NCBI RefSeq assembly: GCF_016908515.1
Contig: NZ_JAFBEA010000004.1
Coordinates: 265,718-329,717 of the forward strand
Source of the DNA: Virgibacillus halotolerans
Lineage (GTDB): Bacteria > Bacillota > Bacilli > Bacillales > Amphibacillaceae
Reading direction: 5' to 3'
Length of the DNA stretch: 64,000 bases
The first letter of the stretch is position 1; the number at the start of each line of letters is the position of its first letter. Both the position numbers and the translations under genes were made by a program. Below the pieces are notes generated by a model. The model did not search any database, had not been told where the DNA came from, and saw only the letters and a list, made by a program, of their open reading frames with translations. Shown piece by piece: positions 17,386-26,172 of the stretch.

Positions 17386-18312
17386 ATGAGAATAATATAC
17401 ACTATTGGCCTTTTGTTGATGATCACTTTAACGGGCTGTCATAGTTATACACCAATAGAATCTCATGAACAGCCAGATAACGAAAAAGTGAAGCAACAGC
17501 AGAATAATCATGCTTTGCTTTCCCCTGATCGGATTTTAAACATTGCACATCGTGGCGCTTCTGGATACGCGCCTGAACATACGTTGGAATCTTATCATGC
17601 AGGTGAAAAAATGATAGGTGACTATATTGAAATAGACTTGCAGATGACAAAAGATGGTGAGTTAATCGCTATGCATGATGAAGATGTATCAAGAACAACA
17701 GACAGTGAAGGAGCCGTTCAGGACTTTACTTTGGATGAAATTAAAACACTCGATGCGGGCACGTGGTTCAACGAGGAAAATCCCGAATTAGCGCAACCAG
17801 CATTTAGTCATGCCAAAATCCCAACCTTAGATGAAATCATAGACAACTTTGATGAAGAGGCAAATTATTATATTGAAACAAAAACGCCTGAAGAATATCC
17901 AGGTATGGTAAAGGAGTTAATTTCTACATTAAAAAAACATGAACTGATTGGCCCTGATACACCACAAGGGAAAGTGATTATACAATCCTTTAGTGAAGCC
18001 AGTTTACATGACGTTTATGAGATAGATTCATCTATACCTTTGATACAGTTAATTAGCTATCAGGATACTGCCAAGATTACTACAACCGAACTCGATAAAA
18101 TTAATGTATATGCCGTTGGTATTGGCGCTAACTATACGTACTTAACAAAAGAATATGTTGCAAAAGTGCGAGATGCTGGTCTGCTTTTGCATCCTTATAC
18201 GGTAAATGAAAAAAAGGATATGAAACAGCTTATTGAATGGGGCGTTACAGGCATGTTTACGAATTATCCAGATAGGTTGAATGAAGTGTTAGGAGAGATG
18301 AATAGAGACTAA
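17386..18312 (+). CDS. Glycerophosphodiester phosphodiesterase lipoprotein (GlpQ-like)
   Basis: A 308-residue GDPD enzyme with a lipoprotein signal peptide (lipobox LTGC, Cys 18), so it acts outside the membrane. Catalytic segments are NIAHRGASGYAPEHTLESY, EIDLQMTKDGELIAMHDEDVSRTTD and YIETKTPEEYPG. In B. subtilis the secreted GlpQ trims poly(glycerol phosphate) teichoic acid to glycerol-3-phosphate, which Ugp-type importers take up; the same division of labour is likely here. It is the last gene of the operon (18-base gap after the binding protein) and is followed by a bidirectional terminator. Confidence 0.92.
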   Translation: MRIIYTIGLLLMITLTGCHSYTPIESHEQPDNEKVKQQQNNHALLSPDRILNIAHRGASGYAPEHTLESYHAGEKMIGDYIEIDLQMTKDGELIAMHDEDVSRTTDSEGAVQDFTLDEIKTLDAGTWFNEENPELAQPAFSHAKIPTLDEIIDNFDEEANYYIETKTPEEYPGMVKELISTLKKHELIGPDTPQGKVIIQSFSEASLHDVYEIDSSIPLIQLISYQDTAKITTTELDKINVYAVGIGANYTYLTKEYVAKVRDAGLLLHPYTVNEKKDMKQLIEWGVTGMFTNYPDRLNEVLGEMNRD

Positions 18313-18317
18313 AAAAA

Positions 18318-18362
18318 TTATAGGATAAGCAAATATTTATGTGCTTATCCTATAAGTTTTTG
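18318..18362. terminator. Bidirectional terminator between glpQ-like gene and tagH
   Basis: TTATAGGATAAGCA (18318-18331) pairs with TGCTTATCCTATAA (18342-18355), a 14-bp perfect stem flanked by A-run and T-run, between convergent genes. Confidence 0.9.
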
Positions 18363-18416
18363 ATATAGTGTTTCGGTATATGATGTTAAATTACCTTTAG
18401 TATACTAAAATGTTGC

Positions 18417-19763
18417 CTAATTTAGCTGTTCAAGTTCCTTTCCTTCTAAATGATTATTGTGAATCCATACTTGTTTTCCGTCCAACAAGCCACGATACCA
18501 AAGGTTCTTTCCAACCTTCACTGTTTTATCTACTTTGAACTCTCTGTTTTTAAATGATTCTAAGTCAGCATAAACTTGATTTTTTTTTCCCCCCCATTCA
18601 CGACTATAACCAGATCCAGATCCTTTTAAATAAAAAAGCTTAGAATCGTTATCTATCGCCACATGGATATGACTAGAGACTTGTGATGCCTTTATCCAAC
18701 CTAGTACACCATCTTTAGCACTAGGTTCATTGCTTAATAAATAATACAACTCACCTTTATAAGTTGCTTCCTTTTTAATATAAAAAACATTATTCTTATA
18801 ACCTTCAGATGACTTTTGTTCTCCCGTTTCTCCAAGTGTAGAATTAATAAAAGATCTACCCGATTTAATATGACCCAGACGACTGGTTAGTTCTTCTATA
18901 TAATTGTCATCACTTTCAAAAGGATGATGACTATCAATTCTCGCTTGGTTTATTTCAGCTAACGGATCGTCTGGTAACTTCTCATCAAATTCTAATTCAA
19001 AGCTTCTGTATGCTTCCCTTTCTTTCTTGGACATCTTTTGCCATTGTTTTAAAAACGCTTCATATTTTGGAATAACATCCTTGACTGTCCCATAATCTTT
19101 TACCTTTCCAAACTCTAACCATAAAATCTTCTCACAGAACTGCTTCATTTGACCGATTGAATGACTGACAAAGATCATTGTCTTCCCTTGTTTTTTAAAC
19201 TCTTTCATTTTATTCAAGCTTTTTTCTGCAAATGCTTTGTCTCCAACTGACAATGCTTCGTCGATAATTAGGATATCCGGATCTACATTTACTGAAATTG
19301 CAAATCCTAGACGAGATTTCATCCCACTGGAATAGGATTTTACTGGTTGATCAATAAACTTCTCCAGTTCTGCAAATTCAATAATATCAGGCTCTAGTAC
19401 CTTGATTTCATCTTTATTAAATCCTAACATCAACAATTTTAATTCAATATTATCTCGACCAGAAAGATCACCCTTTAACCCTGATGCCACAGCAATTATA
19501 GAAACCTGACCGTTAACTTTGACTGTTCCAGACGTTTCGGGAACAATTCCCGCAATAATATTCGATAAAGTGGATTTACCGGAGCCATTTATACCGACAA
19601 AGCCAACCACATCACCTTTTTCTGCTTCAAAACTAACATCTGTTAAAGCATAAAAGTCTTCCCCATAGCTTTTATGAGTAATCAAATCTAATAAACGATC
19701 CTTTGTATCGTTGAATAATTTATATTTCTTAAAAATATTACTTGCAATTATTGCCTTTTCCAT
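18417..19763 (-). CDS. tagH: Teichoic acid export ATPase TagH with C-terminal GW domain and no membrane helix
   Basis: ATPase of the WTA exporter. Residues 1-235 form the ABC domain: Walker A GFVGINGSGKST, signature YSSGMKSR, Walker B ILIIDEAL, switch His in FVSHSIGQ, with the TagH/RfbE-type tail. After a charged linker (about 235-290), residues 291-445 are a GW unit (LGHIKSG...LGWIKASQV...SREWGGKK...LWYRGLLDGKQVWIHNNHL) closely like those of the glucosaminidase at 26173. In B. subtilis TagH an outer SH3-type domain follows a membrane helix; no hydrophobic helix is visible here, so the GW unit should stay in the cytoplasm. Its start lies 14 bases after tagG. Confidence 0.9.
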   Translation of the reverse strand: MEKAIIASNIFKKYKLFNDTKDRLLDLITHKSYGEDFYALTDVSFEAEKGDVVGFVGINGSGKSTLSNIIAGIVPETSGTVKVNGQVSIIAVASGLKGDLSGRDNIELKLLMLGFNKDEIKVLEPDIIEFAELEKFIDQPVKSYSSGMKSRLGFAISVNVDPDILIIDEALSVGDKAFAEKSLNKMKEFKKQGKTMIFVSHSIGQMKQFCEKILWLEFGKVKDYGTVKDVIPKYEAFLKQWQKMSKKEREAYRSFELEFDEKLPDDPLAEINQARIDSHHPFESDDNYIEELTSRLGHIKSGRSFINSTLGETGEQKSSEGYKNNVFYIKKEATYKGELYYLLSNEPSAKDGVLGWIKASQVSSHIHVAIDNDSKLFYLKGSGSGYSREWGGKKNQVYADLESFKNREFKVDKTVKVGKNLWYRGLLDGKQVWIHNNHLEGKELEQLN

Positions 19764-19777
19764 ACGATCACAACCAT

Positions 19778-20599
19778 TTATAAGTAGTCAATAAAGTGTC
19801 TTCTGAATTTCACATGCAACATTGAACCAAACAGGAACAGAACAATTACTAAGGCCCAAAAATACAACGTATATTGCCAGTGCTCAATGAAATACCAATC
19901 TAGCCCAAAAAATGCAGAACGATAACCCTCTATTAGATAGAAAAGCGGATTTAATTTCATCAAATTCATAAGAATTGGAATATCACTTAACATCGTTATT
20001 GGCCATAATACACCCGATAAATATAACAGCATTCGTAATGTCGAACTTATAAACATATGAACATCTCTTATTATTGTCGATAATGTCGAGGTTATAAGTG
20101 ATATAGAGAATATTAAACAAAAAGCAGCAAAGATAAAATATATAAATTGCAAATAGTATACAGAAGCAAAGTAACCCATAAATTGAAAAATGATTATAGA
20201 GATAATCAACATAAATAAATGAATATAAAACTTCGAAAATATTACATAGTTAGGAATGACGCTCATTGGAAAATTCATTTTTGAAAGCATACGTAATCGA
20301 CTGTAAATAGACTTTGATCCCTGTATTGTTGATTGAAAAAAGAAAATCCATAAAAAGAAACCGGCTAATAGCCAAGCGAAAAACGGCACTTCCATTCCAC
20401 CTAAATGAATTGGGTCTCTATGTCTAATTGTATCAAATACAAACCAGTAAATAAGAATTTGTATAGACGGATTAATTATTTCCCAAGCCATTCCTAAATA
20501 ATTATTACGATTTTGACTTTTTAATTCATATAGCGAGAGTCTTCTTATTAAATAAAAGTGATCTATTTGTTCTTTAATAACTTTAATTGCAGATTTCAT
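19778..20599 (-). CDS. tagG: Teichoic acid export permease TagG
   Basis: A 273-residue ABC-2 type membrane protein with six predicted helices. It opens with an amphipathic segment (FYLIRRLSLYELKSQNRNNYLGMAWEIINPS) that is diagnostic of TagG/RfbA-like polymer exporters, followed by a hydrophobic core and the late motif LNPLFYLIEGYRSAFFG. It pairs with TagH to move undecaprenyl-PP-linked teichoic acid outward. The ATG has GAAAGGAT upstream. The tagG-tagH order matches B. subtilis. It is the only TagG in the window although there are two TagH proteins. Confidence 0.93.
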   Translation of the reverse strand: MKSAIKVIKEQIDHFYLIRRLSLYELKSQNRNNYLGMAWEIINPSIQILIYWFVFDTIRHRDPIHLGGMEVPFFAWLLAGFFLWIFFFQSTIQGSKSIYSRLRMLSKMNFPMSVIPNYVIFSKFYIHLFMLIISIIIFQFMGYFASVYYLQFIYFIFAAFCLIFSISLITSTLSTIIRDVHMFISSTLRMLLYLSGVLWPITMLSDIPILMNLMKLNPLFYLIEGYRSAFFGLDWYFIEHWQYTLYFWALVIVLFLFGSMLHVKFRRHFIDYL

Positions 20600-20688
20600 G
20601 AGTGTATCCTTTCACCATAATTCTATATAATATTTATTAGTTATGTAAATGTTAATTATACAAGCAAGCACTATAAAAGACAATAAAT

Positions 20689-20721
20689 AGTAAGGCTTAC
20701 CTCTTTTAGATAAGCCTTACT
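20689..20721 (-). terminator. Terminator of the tagE-like gene
   Basis: AGTAAGGCTTA (20689-20699) pairs perfectly with TAAGCCTTACT (20711-20721), 20 bases after the tagE-like stop on the minus strand; ATTTATTGTC follows. Confidence 0.75.
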
Positions 20722-20741
20722 GATGGAGTGGATGTATAACT

Positions 20742-22259
20742 CTAATCTTTGATTACATCAAGCCAACGCTCTTTATATTTAACTTCACTAAATGTATCAT
20801 TAACATGTAGAGCATTTTCAGATAGATTATCGCGAAGATCTCTATCTTTCATGACCTCAATAATTTTTTCAGCAAGCTTTTTAGTATCACCCTGGGGAAC
20901 TATAAAACCATCTACCCCATCTTCAATAATATCCTCTGGTCCATATTTTGTGTCGTATGATATCACCGGGGTGCCTACTGACATACTCTCAGTTATCACC
21001 ATAGCAAATCCTTCTTGCCTTGAAGTAAGAATGGAACATGTGGCTTTTCGATAAGCCTCTTTTGGTTCAGTAGTATATTTTTTTAAATATACGTTATTCT
21101 CTAGTTCAAGTTTTTTTATTAAACTTTTTAGATCGCCTTTTAGGTTTCCATAACCATATATATAGTACTTAGCCTCTGGTACCTTTTCAACTACGAATTT
21201 AAAAGCTTTAATTGATTCATCTAATCTTTTATCTTCATGATAACGAGCCAAGGTTACAGCTAACTTTGAATTATAATTCAACTTATTCTTACTACTTGTT
21301 CTTTCATCTACCCCACTTGCATGTGGAATTACAACAAATTTGTCATTTTTTCCATATACAGATTCTACATCATCTTTTTGCTCTTTCGTTAAAAATACGA
21401 CTTTATCCAGTTCTTTTGTATTTTCAAAGAGTTGTCTATAGCTATTTTTGATATTTTTTACATCATCGAAAGGTTCTTTTATATGATTGGTATGAATGAC
21501 TTCAATTTTTTTTATATTATCATGTTTAACTTCTTGCAGCATTTTATGCAACCCTCTTAATTCACATGTGACTACAGGATAGGCTATGCCATTCAATAAA
21601 GAATTTAACCATCTTTCTTGATATTCATATAAACTTTCCAATTCAATAGGTTCCTCCTTGAAGATCGCTGCACGCCCCTCTTTACCCGTCTTGGAATTAA
21701 TATGAACACTTAGAAAGCAAAAACCTTTATTGTCAAAATATCGATCCAATCGTGATTTGTTTGTCAATTTATCCATTTGCCGAATTCTAACCAAAATGCC
21801 CCTTTCATCAAACTCTTCTCTTCTTAACCTATATCTATCAGCATCCATATAATCTACAAACTTTAAAGTGCCATCTTGGTTAAATCGTTTGTATTTAGTG
21901 TATAAACCATTTTCATAGTAACGATACGAAGGTTCTTCTTTCATGTTTTCGACTGGAAATTCTACAAATCCTCTCTCTTTCACTAGGTAATTATACTTAG
22001 TTTTTGAGTTTTTTGGCTTTCCTTTATTCGGTTTTATATCTTCAAAAAAGTTAACTACTTGGATATTTTTTGATAAGATCTTTTTATCATATAATTCTTT
22101 TATGATTTGCTTATGGTTTTGTTGAAACACAATTGTAACAATTATAACCTTTTCATATTCTTTTGCTAGTACATTTGCTCTTTTTATCGACGCCTTGGTA
22201 ACTCCACCTCTTATAACATCTAATGATCTAACGAGAAGCACAGGAGTAATTTTAGTCAA
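20742..22259 (-). CDS. TagE/TarM-like poly(glycerol phosphate) glycosyltransferase
   Basis: A 505-residue GT4-type enzyme. The N-terminal Rossmann half (VLLVRSLDVIRGGVTKAS) is interrupted by a beta-rich insert (about residues 95-210, with YYENGLYTKYKRF and LDRYFDNKGF) as in TagE, TarM and GtfA. The C-terminal catalytic half has VTLARYHEDKRLDE, YIYGYGNLKGD and the E-x7-E-type SRQEGFAMVITESMSVGTPVISYDTKYGPEDII. TagE glucosylates the C2 hydroxyl of poly(glycerol phosphate) WTA in the cytoplasm. The start is TTG at 22259 behind AAAGGGG. It lies between tagGH and two CDP-glycerol transferases, as in B. subtilis. The sugar could be glucose or GlcNAc. Confidence 0.83.
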   Translation of the reverse strand: MTKITPVLLVRSLDVIRGGVTKASIKRANVLAKEYEKVIIVTIVFQQNHKQIIKELYDKKILSKNIQVVNFFEDIKPNKGKPKNSKTKYNYLVKERGFVEFPVENMKEEPSYRYYENGLYTKYKRFNQDGTLKFVDYMDADRYRLRREEFDERGILVRIRQMDKLTNKSRLDRYFDNKGFCFLSVHINSKTGKEGRAAIFKEEPIELESLYEYQERWLNSLLNGIAYPVVTCELRGLHKMLQEVKHDNIKKIEVIHTNHIKEPFDDVKNIKNSYRQLFENTKELDKVVFLTKEQKDDVESVYGKNDKFVVIPHASGVDERTSSKNKLNYNSKLAVTLARYHEDKRLDESIKAFKFVVEKVPEAKYYIYGYGNLKGDLKSLIKKLELENNVYLKKYTTEPKEAYRKATCSILTSRQEGFAMVITESMSVGTPVISYDTKYGPEDIIEDGVDGFIVPQGDTKKLAEKIIEVMKDRDLRDNLSENALHVNDTFSEVKYKERWLDVIKD

Positions 22260-22300
22260 TTTTATAGCCCCTTTCAGAAATAAAATGAATAATTATTATT

Positions 22301-23515
22301 TCATTCAATATATAGTTTTCCCTTTTCTAAAAATTGATTTACTACCCGTTCGGATGCATTACCATCTTCTAGATAACAATATTTATTATAAAACGATTCA
22401 AATGTTAAAGGCAATTGATATTTATCATCTCGGATCAACTGTAAATAACTTATAATTTCCCCAGTTGTCTTCAATAGCGGTCCAGGAGCTTCTTCTTCAA
22501 TATTGAAATAAAATCCACGAAGTTTATTTCGATACTTTTCAATATCATATGTAAAGAACAAGATCGGTCTTCGCAAATTCGCATAATCAAAAAATACAGA
22601 TGAGTAGTCAGTAATTAAGACATCGGAAATTAAATATAAATCACCAATGTCATTATATGAAGACACATCATATACAAAGTTCTTATAAACACTTAAATCA
22701 AATTGCTCTGCCACTAAATAATGCATCCGAAGCAAAATAACAAAATCATCGCCAAATTCGACTTTTAGCTGATTCAGATCTAATTCCAAGCTAAACCTGT
22801 AATTTCCCGTACTATAATAATCATCATCACGCCATGTTGGAGCATATAAAATAATTTTTTTATCCGGAAGTATATTTAACTTATTCTTTATTCCCTTTGA
22901 CTTCAATTCATTATTGTCTGTGTATAGTATGTCATTTCTAGGGTAACCACTTTCAATAATTGTCTGTTTAAAGTCAAATGCTCTTTTAAATATTTCTGTA
23001 GAATATGCGTTAGGAGATACTAAGTAATCCCATTTACTAGCTTCATAAATGAAATTCTCCTTATATGAATTCGTATTTGTACCCGGCATATGAACCTCAT
23101 TTATATCCACCCCTAGTTTCTTTAATGGAGTTCCATGCCATGTCTGAATATAGATTGTATGTTTTGGTTTTGGTATCCATAAAGGCAATCTGCTATTAAC
23201 CACCCAATACCTTGCCGTCCCCATTTGATATATCCATTTTAAACTAAAGCGAATTAGATAATTATATCCATTTTTTTGGAAATTACTGAGATATTTCCGA
23301 TCAACACTCCAATATAATTTGTAATCTGGATACTCTTTTTTTATATATTCATATATGCTTTTTGGACTATCACTATATTGCTTTCCTAAAAAGCTTTCGA
23401 AAATTATTGTTTTTTTATGGGTGGGTAATTTACCTGCTGCGTAAAAAAGCAGCTTCAACATTTCCTTTACATATTGACTTCTTTTAATTTTCATAAGAAG
23501 TGTCTTAATTTTCAC
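22301..23515 (-). CDS. CDP-glycerol glycerophosphotransferase family protein (TagB/TagF type)
   Basis: A 404-residue GT-B peripheral membrane enzyme. Family cues: IIFESFLGKQYSDSPKSIYEYI, WHGTPLKKLGVDINEV (HGT motif), ESGYPRNDILY, ILYAPTWRDDDYY, VSSYNDIGDLYLISDVLITDYSSVFFDYANLRRPILFFTYD and the end GNASERVVNQFLEKG. It moves glycerol phosphate from CDP-glycerol onto the growing WTA chain. The GTG start at 23515 has GAGGTG 8 bases upstream. It is strongly similar to the C-terminal half of its neighbour at 23620 (the pair probably arose by duplication). Primase versus polymerase role cannot be told. Confidence 0.87.
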   Translation of the reverse strand: MKIKTLLMKIKRSQYVKEMLKLLFYAAGKLPTHKKTIIFESFLGKQYSDSPKSIYEYIKKEYPDYKLYWSVDRKYLSNFQKNGYNYLIRFSLKWIYQMGTARYWVVNSRLPLWIPKPKHTIYIQTWHGTPLKKLGVDINEVHMPGTNTNSYKENFIYEASKWDYLVSPNAYSTEIFKRAFDFKQTIIESGYPRNDILYTDNNELKSKGIKNKLNILPDKKIILYAPTWRDDDYYSTGNYRFSLELDLNQLKVEFGDDFVILLRMHYLVAEQFDLSVYKNFVYDVSSYNDIGDLYLISDVLITDYSSVFFDYANLRRPILFFTYDIEKYRNKLRGFYFNIEEEAPGPLLKTTGEIISYLQLIRDDKYQLPLTFESFYNKYCYLEDGNASERVVNQFLEKGKLYIE

Positions 23516-23574
23516 TCTAGATTCACCTCATACTATACATCTTTTGAATTCGTTCAACTTCTAATAAATAGATA

Positions 23575-23603
23575 GAAAAACATGGATCACCTAAGATCCA
23601 TGT
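23575..23603 (-). terminator. Terminator after the GT2/CDP-glycerol fusion gene
   Basis: ACATGGATC/GATCCATGT (23580-23588, 23595-23603), a perfect 9-bp stem, is followed on minus by TTTTTCTATC, 16 bases past the stop codon of the fusion gene. Confidence 0.82.
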
Positions 23604-23619
23604 TTTATATTTCACGATA

Positions 23620-25743
23620 TCAATTCATCTTAAAAACAGCTTTGACCGTTTTCTCGGCTGCATGCCCGTCATCCCATTGACAAAACTTATTATAAAATTT
23701 TTCATAAGTTTCCTTATAGTTATTTTGAATACCATCAATATTTGCAACAGCATCAGCTACTTCATCTGTCGTCATTAATAATGGACCTGGGACTTCTTTC
23801 TCCATATCAAAATAAAAACCTCTTAATTGATCCCGATATTTCTCCAGATCATAAGTGTAAAATAATATTGGTCTCTTCAAATGCGCATAGTCAAAAAACA
23901 CGGAAGAGTAATCTGTAATTAAAATATCAGATGCTAAATAAAGTTCTGCAATATCATCATATCTACTATAGTCATACACAAACCCCTCATATTCAGATAC
24001 GTCCAGCTGATTCGCTATATGATAATGTGTTCTTAATAAAATAATATACTCATCACCTAGGTTTTTTTGCATTTTATCTAATTCTAAATTCAATGTAAAC
24101 TTATAGTTTCCTCTTGAATAAAATTCGTCATCACGCCAGGTTGGTGCGTATAAGATTGTCTTCTTATCAAGTGGTATCCCTAATTTATCTTTAATATGCC
24201 GAATATCCTGTTCGGTATTTTTTTGATATAAAATATCATTGCGCGGATAACCAAATTCAAGCATTTCCTTATCAAATTTAAAAGCACTTCTGAAAATATC
24301 GGAAGAGTACTGATTTGGCGAACTCAAATAGTCCCATCTGCGTGACTGTATATAAAAGTTCTCTTTATATTTAGGGTCAGCCGAATAAATATCCTTCTGA
24401 TCAAAGACTAACGTTTTTAATGGTGTTCCGTGCCAAGTTTGTAAGTATATGTTACCTTCTCTTTTATCTAAAGATTTAGGTAATCTGATATTGCTCACCC
24501 AATATTTCGACCTAGCTAAATAATAGTAATAACGTAAGCTAAATCTTTTGACTTGTATTGGGTCCCCCGGGATTTCCTTCTTTTCTCTTACACTCCACAC
24601 GCATTTATAATCCATCTTATTATTCAATATATACTCGTAAATATATTTAGGACTATCAGAATAAGACTTGCCTAGAAAGCTTTCAAAGAAAATCAGGTTT
24701 TCCTTCATTTGCGTTTTCATAAAGAGTCTTCTATACATTAGAATATAAAATTTTCTCTTAGTTTTTATACCATTACGTATATCACGTAATAGATGGTGCC
24801 TTGAACTTACCTTTTTATATCCATCAAGTTTTCCATCAACTAATTTATTTACTTCACTTTTTAGTATCCGACCATATTTGTTCACTATACTAGGGTCAAC
24901 GCGCTTCATTGCACTAGATAATTGATTAAAAATATTTTCTACGCCGTCATCCTTTTTAAAATAGGTTACTATGTTTTTTCTGTAGAAATTCAAGAATCGT
25001 TTATCCAAAAAGTCATTGGACAACTCATCAAGACTTTCATCCTTCAATTCATTATATATTTCTAAAAAACTTTCAATTTTAATCTTTTCATCATATTGAA
25101 TTAATGATGGATTTGAAACAGGATCATTTCTCCTTCTTCTGAAATATACAGCTTCTTTAAGGAATGGCACCTGTTCTGTGTGCATTAACGCTGGAATCAT
25201 AAATGCCAAATCAGAATATACCTCTACACTTTCGGAAAAAGATAAGTTTTTATCAGATATAAACGCTTTGCTAAACAAGAAATTTAATGAAGACATATTC
25301 TTTATTAATTTGTATCTGTTATTTTTAAAGATTTTAACTTTAAATAACCCATCTAATACAATTGCAAGGCCGCTACTAAAATTCGTTGTCTTCATCTTTC
25401 CCCGTATCATATTATTATCCTTAATATGTTTAACTAGAATTTCCAAAGTTTTCTCAGGAAGATAGTCATCACTGTCAAGAAAATATATAAAATCTCCAGT
25501 AGATTTTTCAATACCGAGATTACGGGCCGCGCCAACGCCTCTTCTTTTTGATTGGTTATATAACTTAACATTGTTATTTTGTTCAGATATTTTATTCAGT
25601 AATTGCGTACATTCCTCGTTACTATCATCATTTATTAACAGTATTTCAATATCTTTATAGGTTTGTTTCATTAAAGACTTCATACAATCTTCAATATATT
25701 CTTCTGTATTATACACTGGTATAATAACTGATATCTTTCCCAT
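23620..25743 (-). CDS. Fused GT2 glycosyltransferase and CDP-glycerol glycerophosphotransferase (TagF/GgaB-like)
   Basis: A 707-residue bifunctional protein. Residues 1-220 are a GT2 domain (MGKISVIIPVYNTEEYIEDC, ILLINDDSNE, RGVGAARNLGI, YFLDSDDYL). After a helical linker, residues 355-707 are a CDP-glycerol transferase (ESFLGKSYSDSP, WHGTPLKTLV, FGYPRNDILY, ILYAPTWRDDEFY, ILITDYSSVFFDYAHLKRPIL, QWDDGHAAEKTV). The layout is shared with B. subtilis GgaB, which builds a polymer with sugar in the main chain, whereas TagF has no GT2 domain; so the WTA here may alternate sugar and glycerol phosphate. ATG at 25743 is chosen, with AAGGAG upstream, over 25782. Confidence 0.88.
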   Translation of the reverse strand: MGKISVIIPVYNTEEYIEDCMKSLMKQTYKDIEILLINDDSNEECTQLLNKISEQNNNVKLYNQSKRRGVGAARNLGIEKSTGDFIYFLDSDDYLPEKTLEILVKHIKDNNMIRGKMKTTNFSSGLAIVLDGLFKVKIFKNNRYKLIKNMSSLNFLFSKAFISDKNLSFSESVEVYSDLAFMIPALMHTEQVPFLKEAVYFRRRRNDPVSNPSLIQYDEKIKIESFLEIYNELKDESLDELSNDFLDKRFLNFYRKNIVTYFKKDDGVENIFNQLSSAMKRVDPSIVNKYGRILKSEVNKLVDGKLDGYKKVSSRHHLLRDIRNGIKTKRKFYILMYRRLFMKTQMKENLIFFESFLGKSYSDSPKYIYEYILNNKMDYKCVWSVREKKEIPGDPIQVKRFSLRYYYYLARSKYWVSNIRLPKSLDKREGNIYLQTWHGTPLKTLVFDQKDIYSADPKYKENFYIQSRRWDYLSSPNQYSSDIFRSAFKFDKEMLEFGYPRNDILYQKNTEQDIRHIKDKLGIPLDKKTILYAPTWRDDEFYSRGNYKFTLNLELDKMQKNLGDEYIILLRTHYHIANQLDVSEYEGFVYDYSRYDDIAELYLASDILITDYSSVFFDYAHLKRPILFYTYDLEKYRDQLRGFYFDMEKEVPGPLLMTTDEVADAVANIDGIQNNYKETYEKFYNKFCQWDDGHAAEKTVKAVFKMN

Positions 25744-25782
25744 AATTGCACTCCTTAAAAAAACATGTAAAAAATAATCCAA

Positions 25783-26121
25783 CTCATTATATCATATATT
25801 ATTAAAAGCTTCATTATAAACTTGAAAGTAACATTTTATCGCTCTGAAATAGTACATTAATTATAGAACATCCTTGTATACTTATTATTGTCATATTTTG
25901 ATTAACTTATTCTCTATTACTATTATATTCACTCTTCCTTTATCATCGTCACCTCTCTATTGCAAGTATTCAGCAGTTGAACGGGATAATGCTAATTATT
26001 CCGTTCGGTCGTTGCCAGCAACCAACAGAATTTTGCTGATCGGTAGGCTCTTGAACTTGTATTTAGGAGGAATTGGAAAACCTCCCAACAAGCGATTTGC
26101 AGCATTTTTTTATAAGAAAAA
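25783..26121. other. Intergenic region with no supported gene
   Basis: About 340 bases. A plus-strand frame (NRILLIGRLLNLYLGGIGKPPNKRFAAFFYKKN) at roughly 26020-26125 looks protein-like, has no good start context and could be a decayed gene, but I recognise no family. Otherwise nothing is seen before the terminator at 26122. Confidence 0.4.
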
Positions 26122-26163
26122 CCTTACACCCATTGTTTTTATGGGTGTAAGGTGCATTTTTTT
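26122..26163. terminator. Terminator of the GW-repeat glucosaminidase gene
   Basis: CCTTACACCCAT (26122-26133) pairs with ATGGGTGTAAGG (26141-26152), 12 bp perfect, flanked by TTTTTCTTATA on the minus strand; it lies 20 bases beyond the minus-strand stop. Confidence 0.88.
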
Positions 26164-26172
26164 ACTAGTAAT

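Noticed and set aside
18417..19763. TagH-GW fusion as a sequencing or assembly artefact
   Set aside because: The frame is continuous with normal codon use, the nearest other GW gene is 6.4 kb away, and the GW unit has diverged clearly from those copies.
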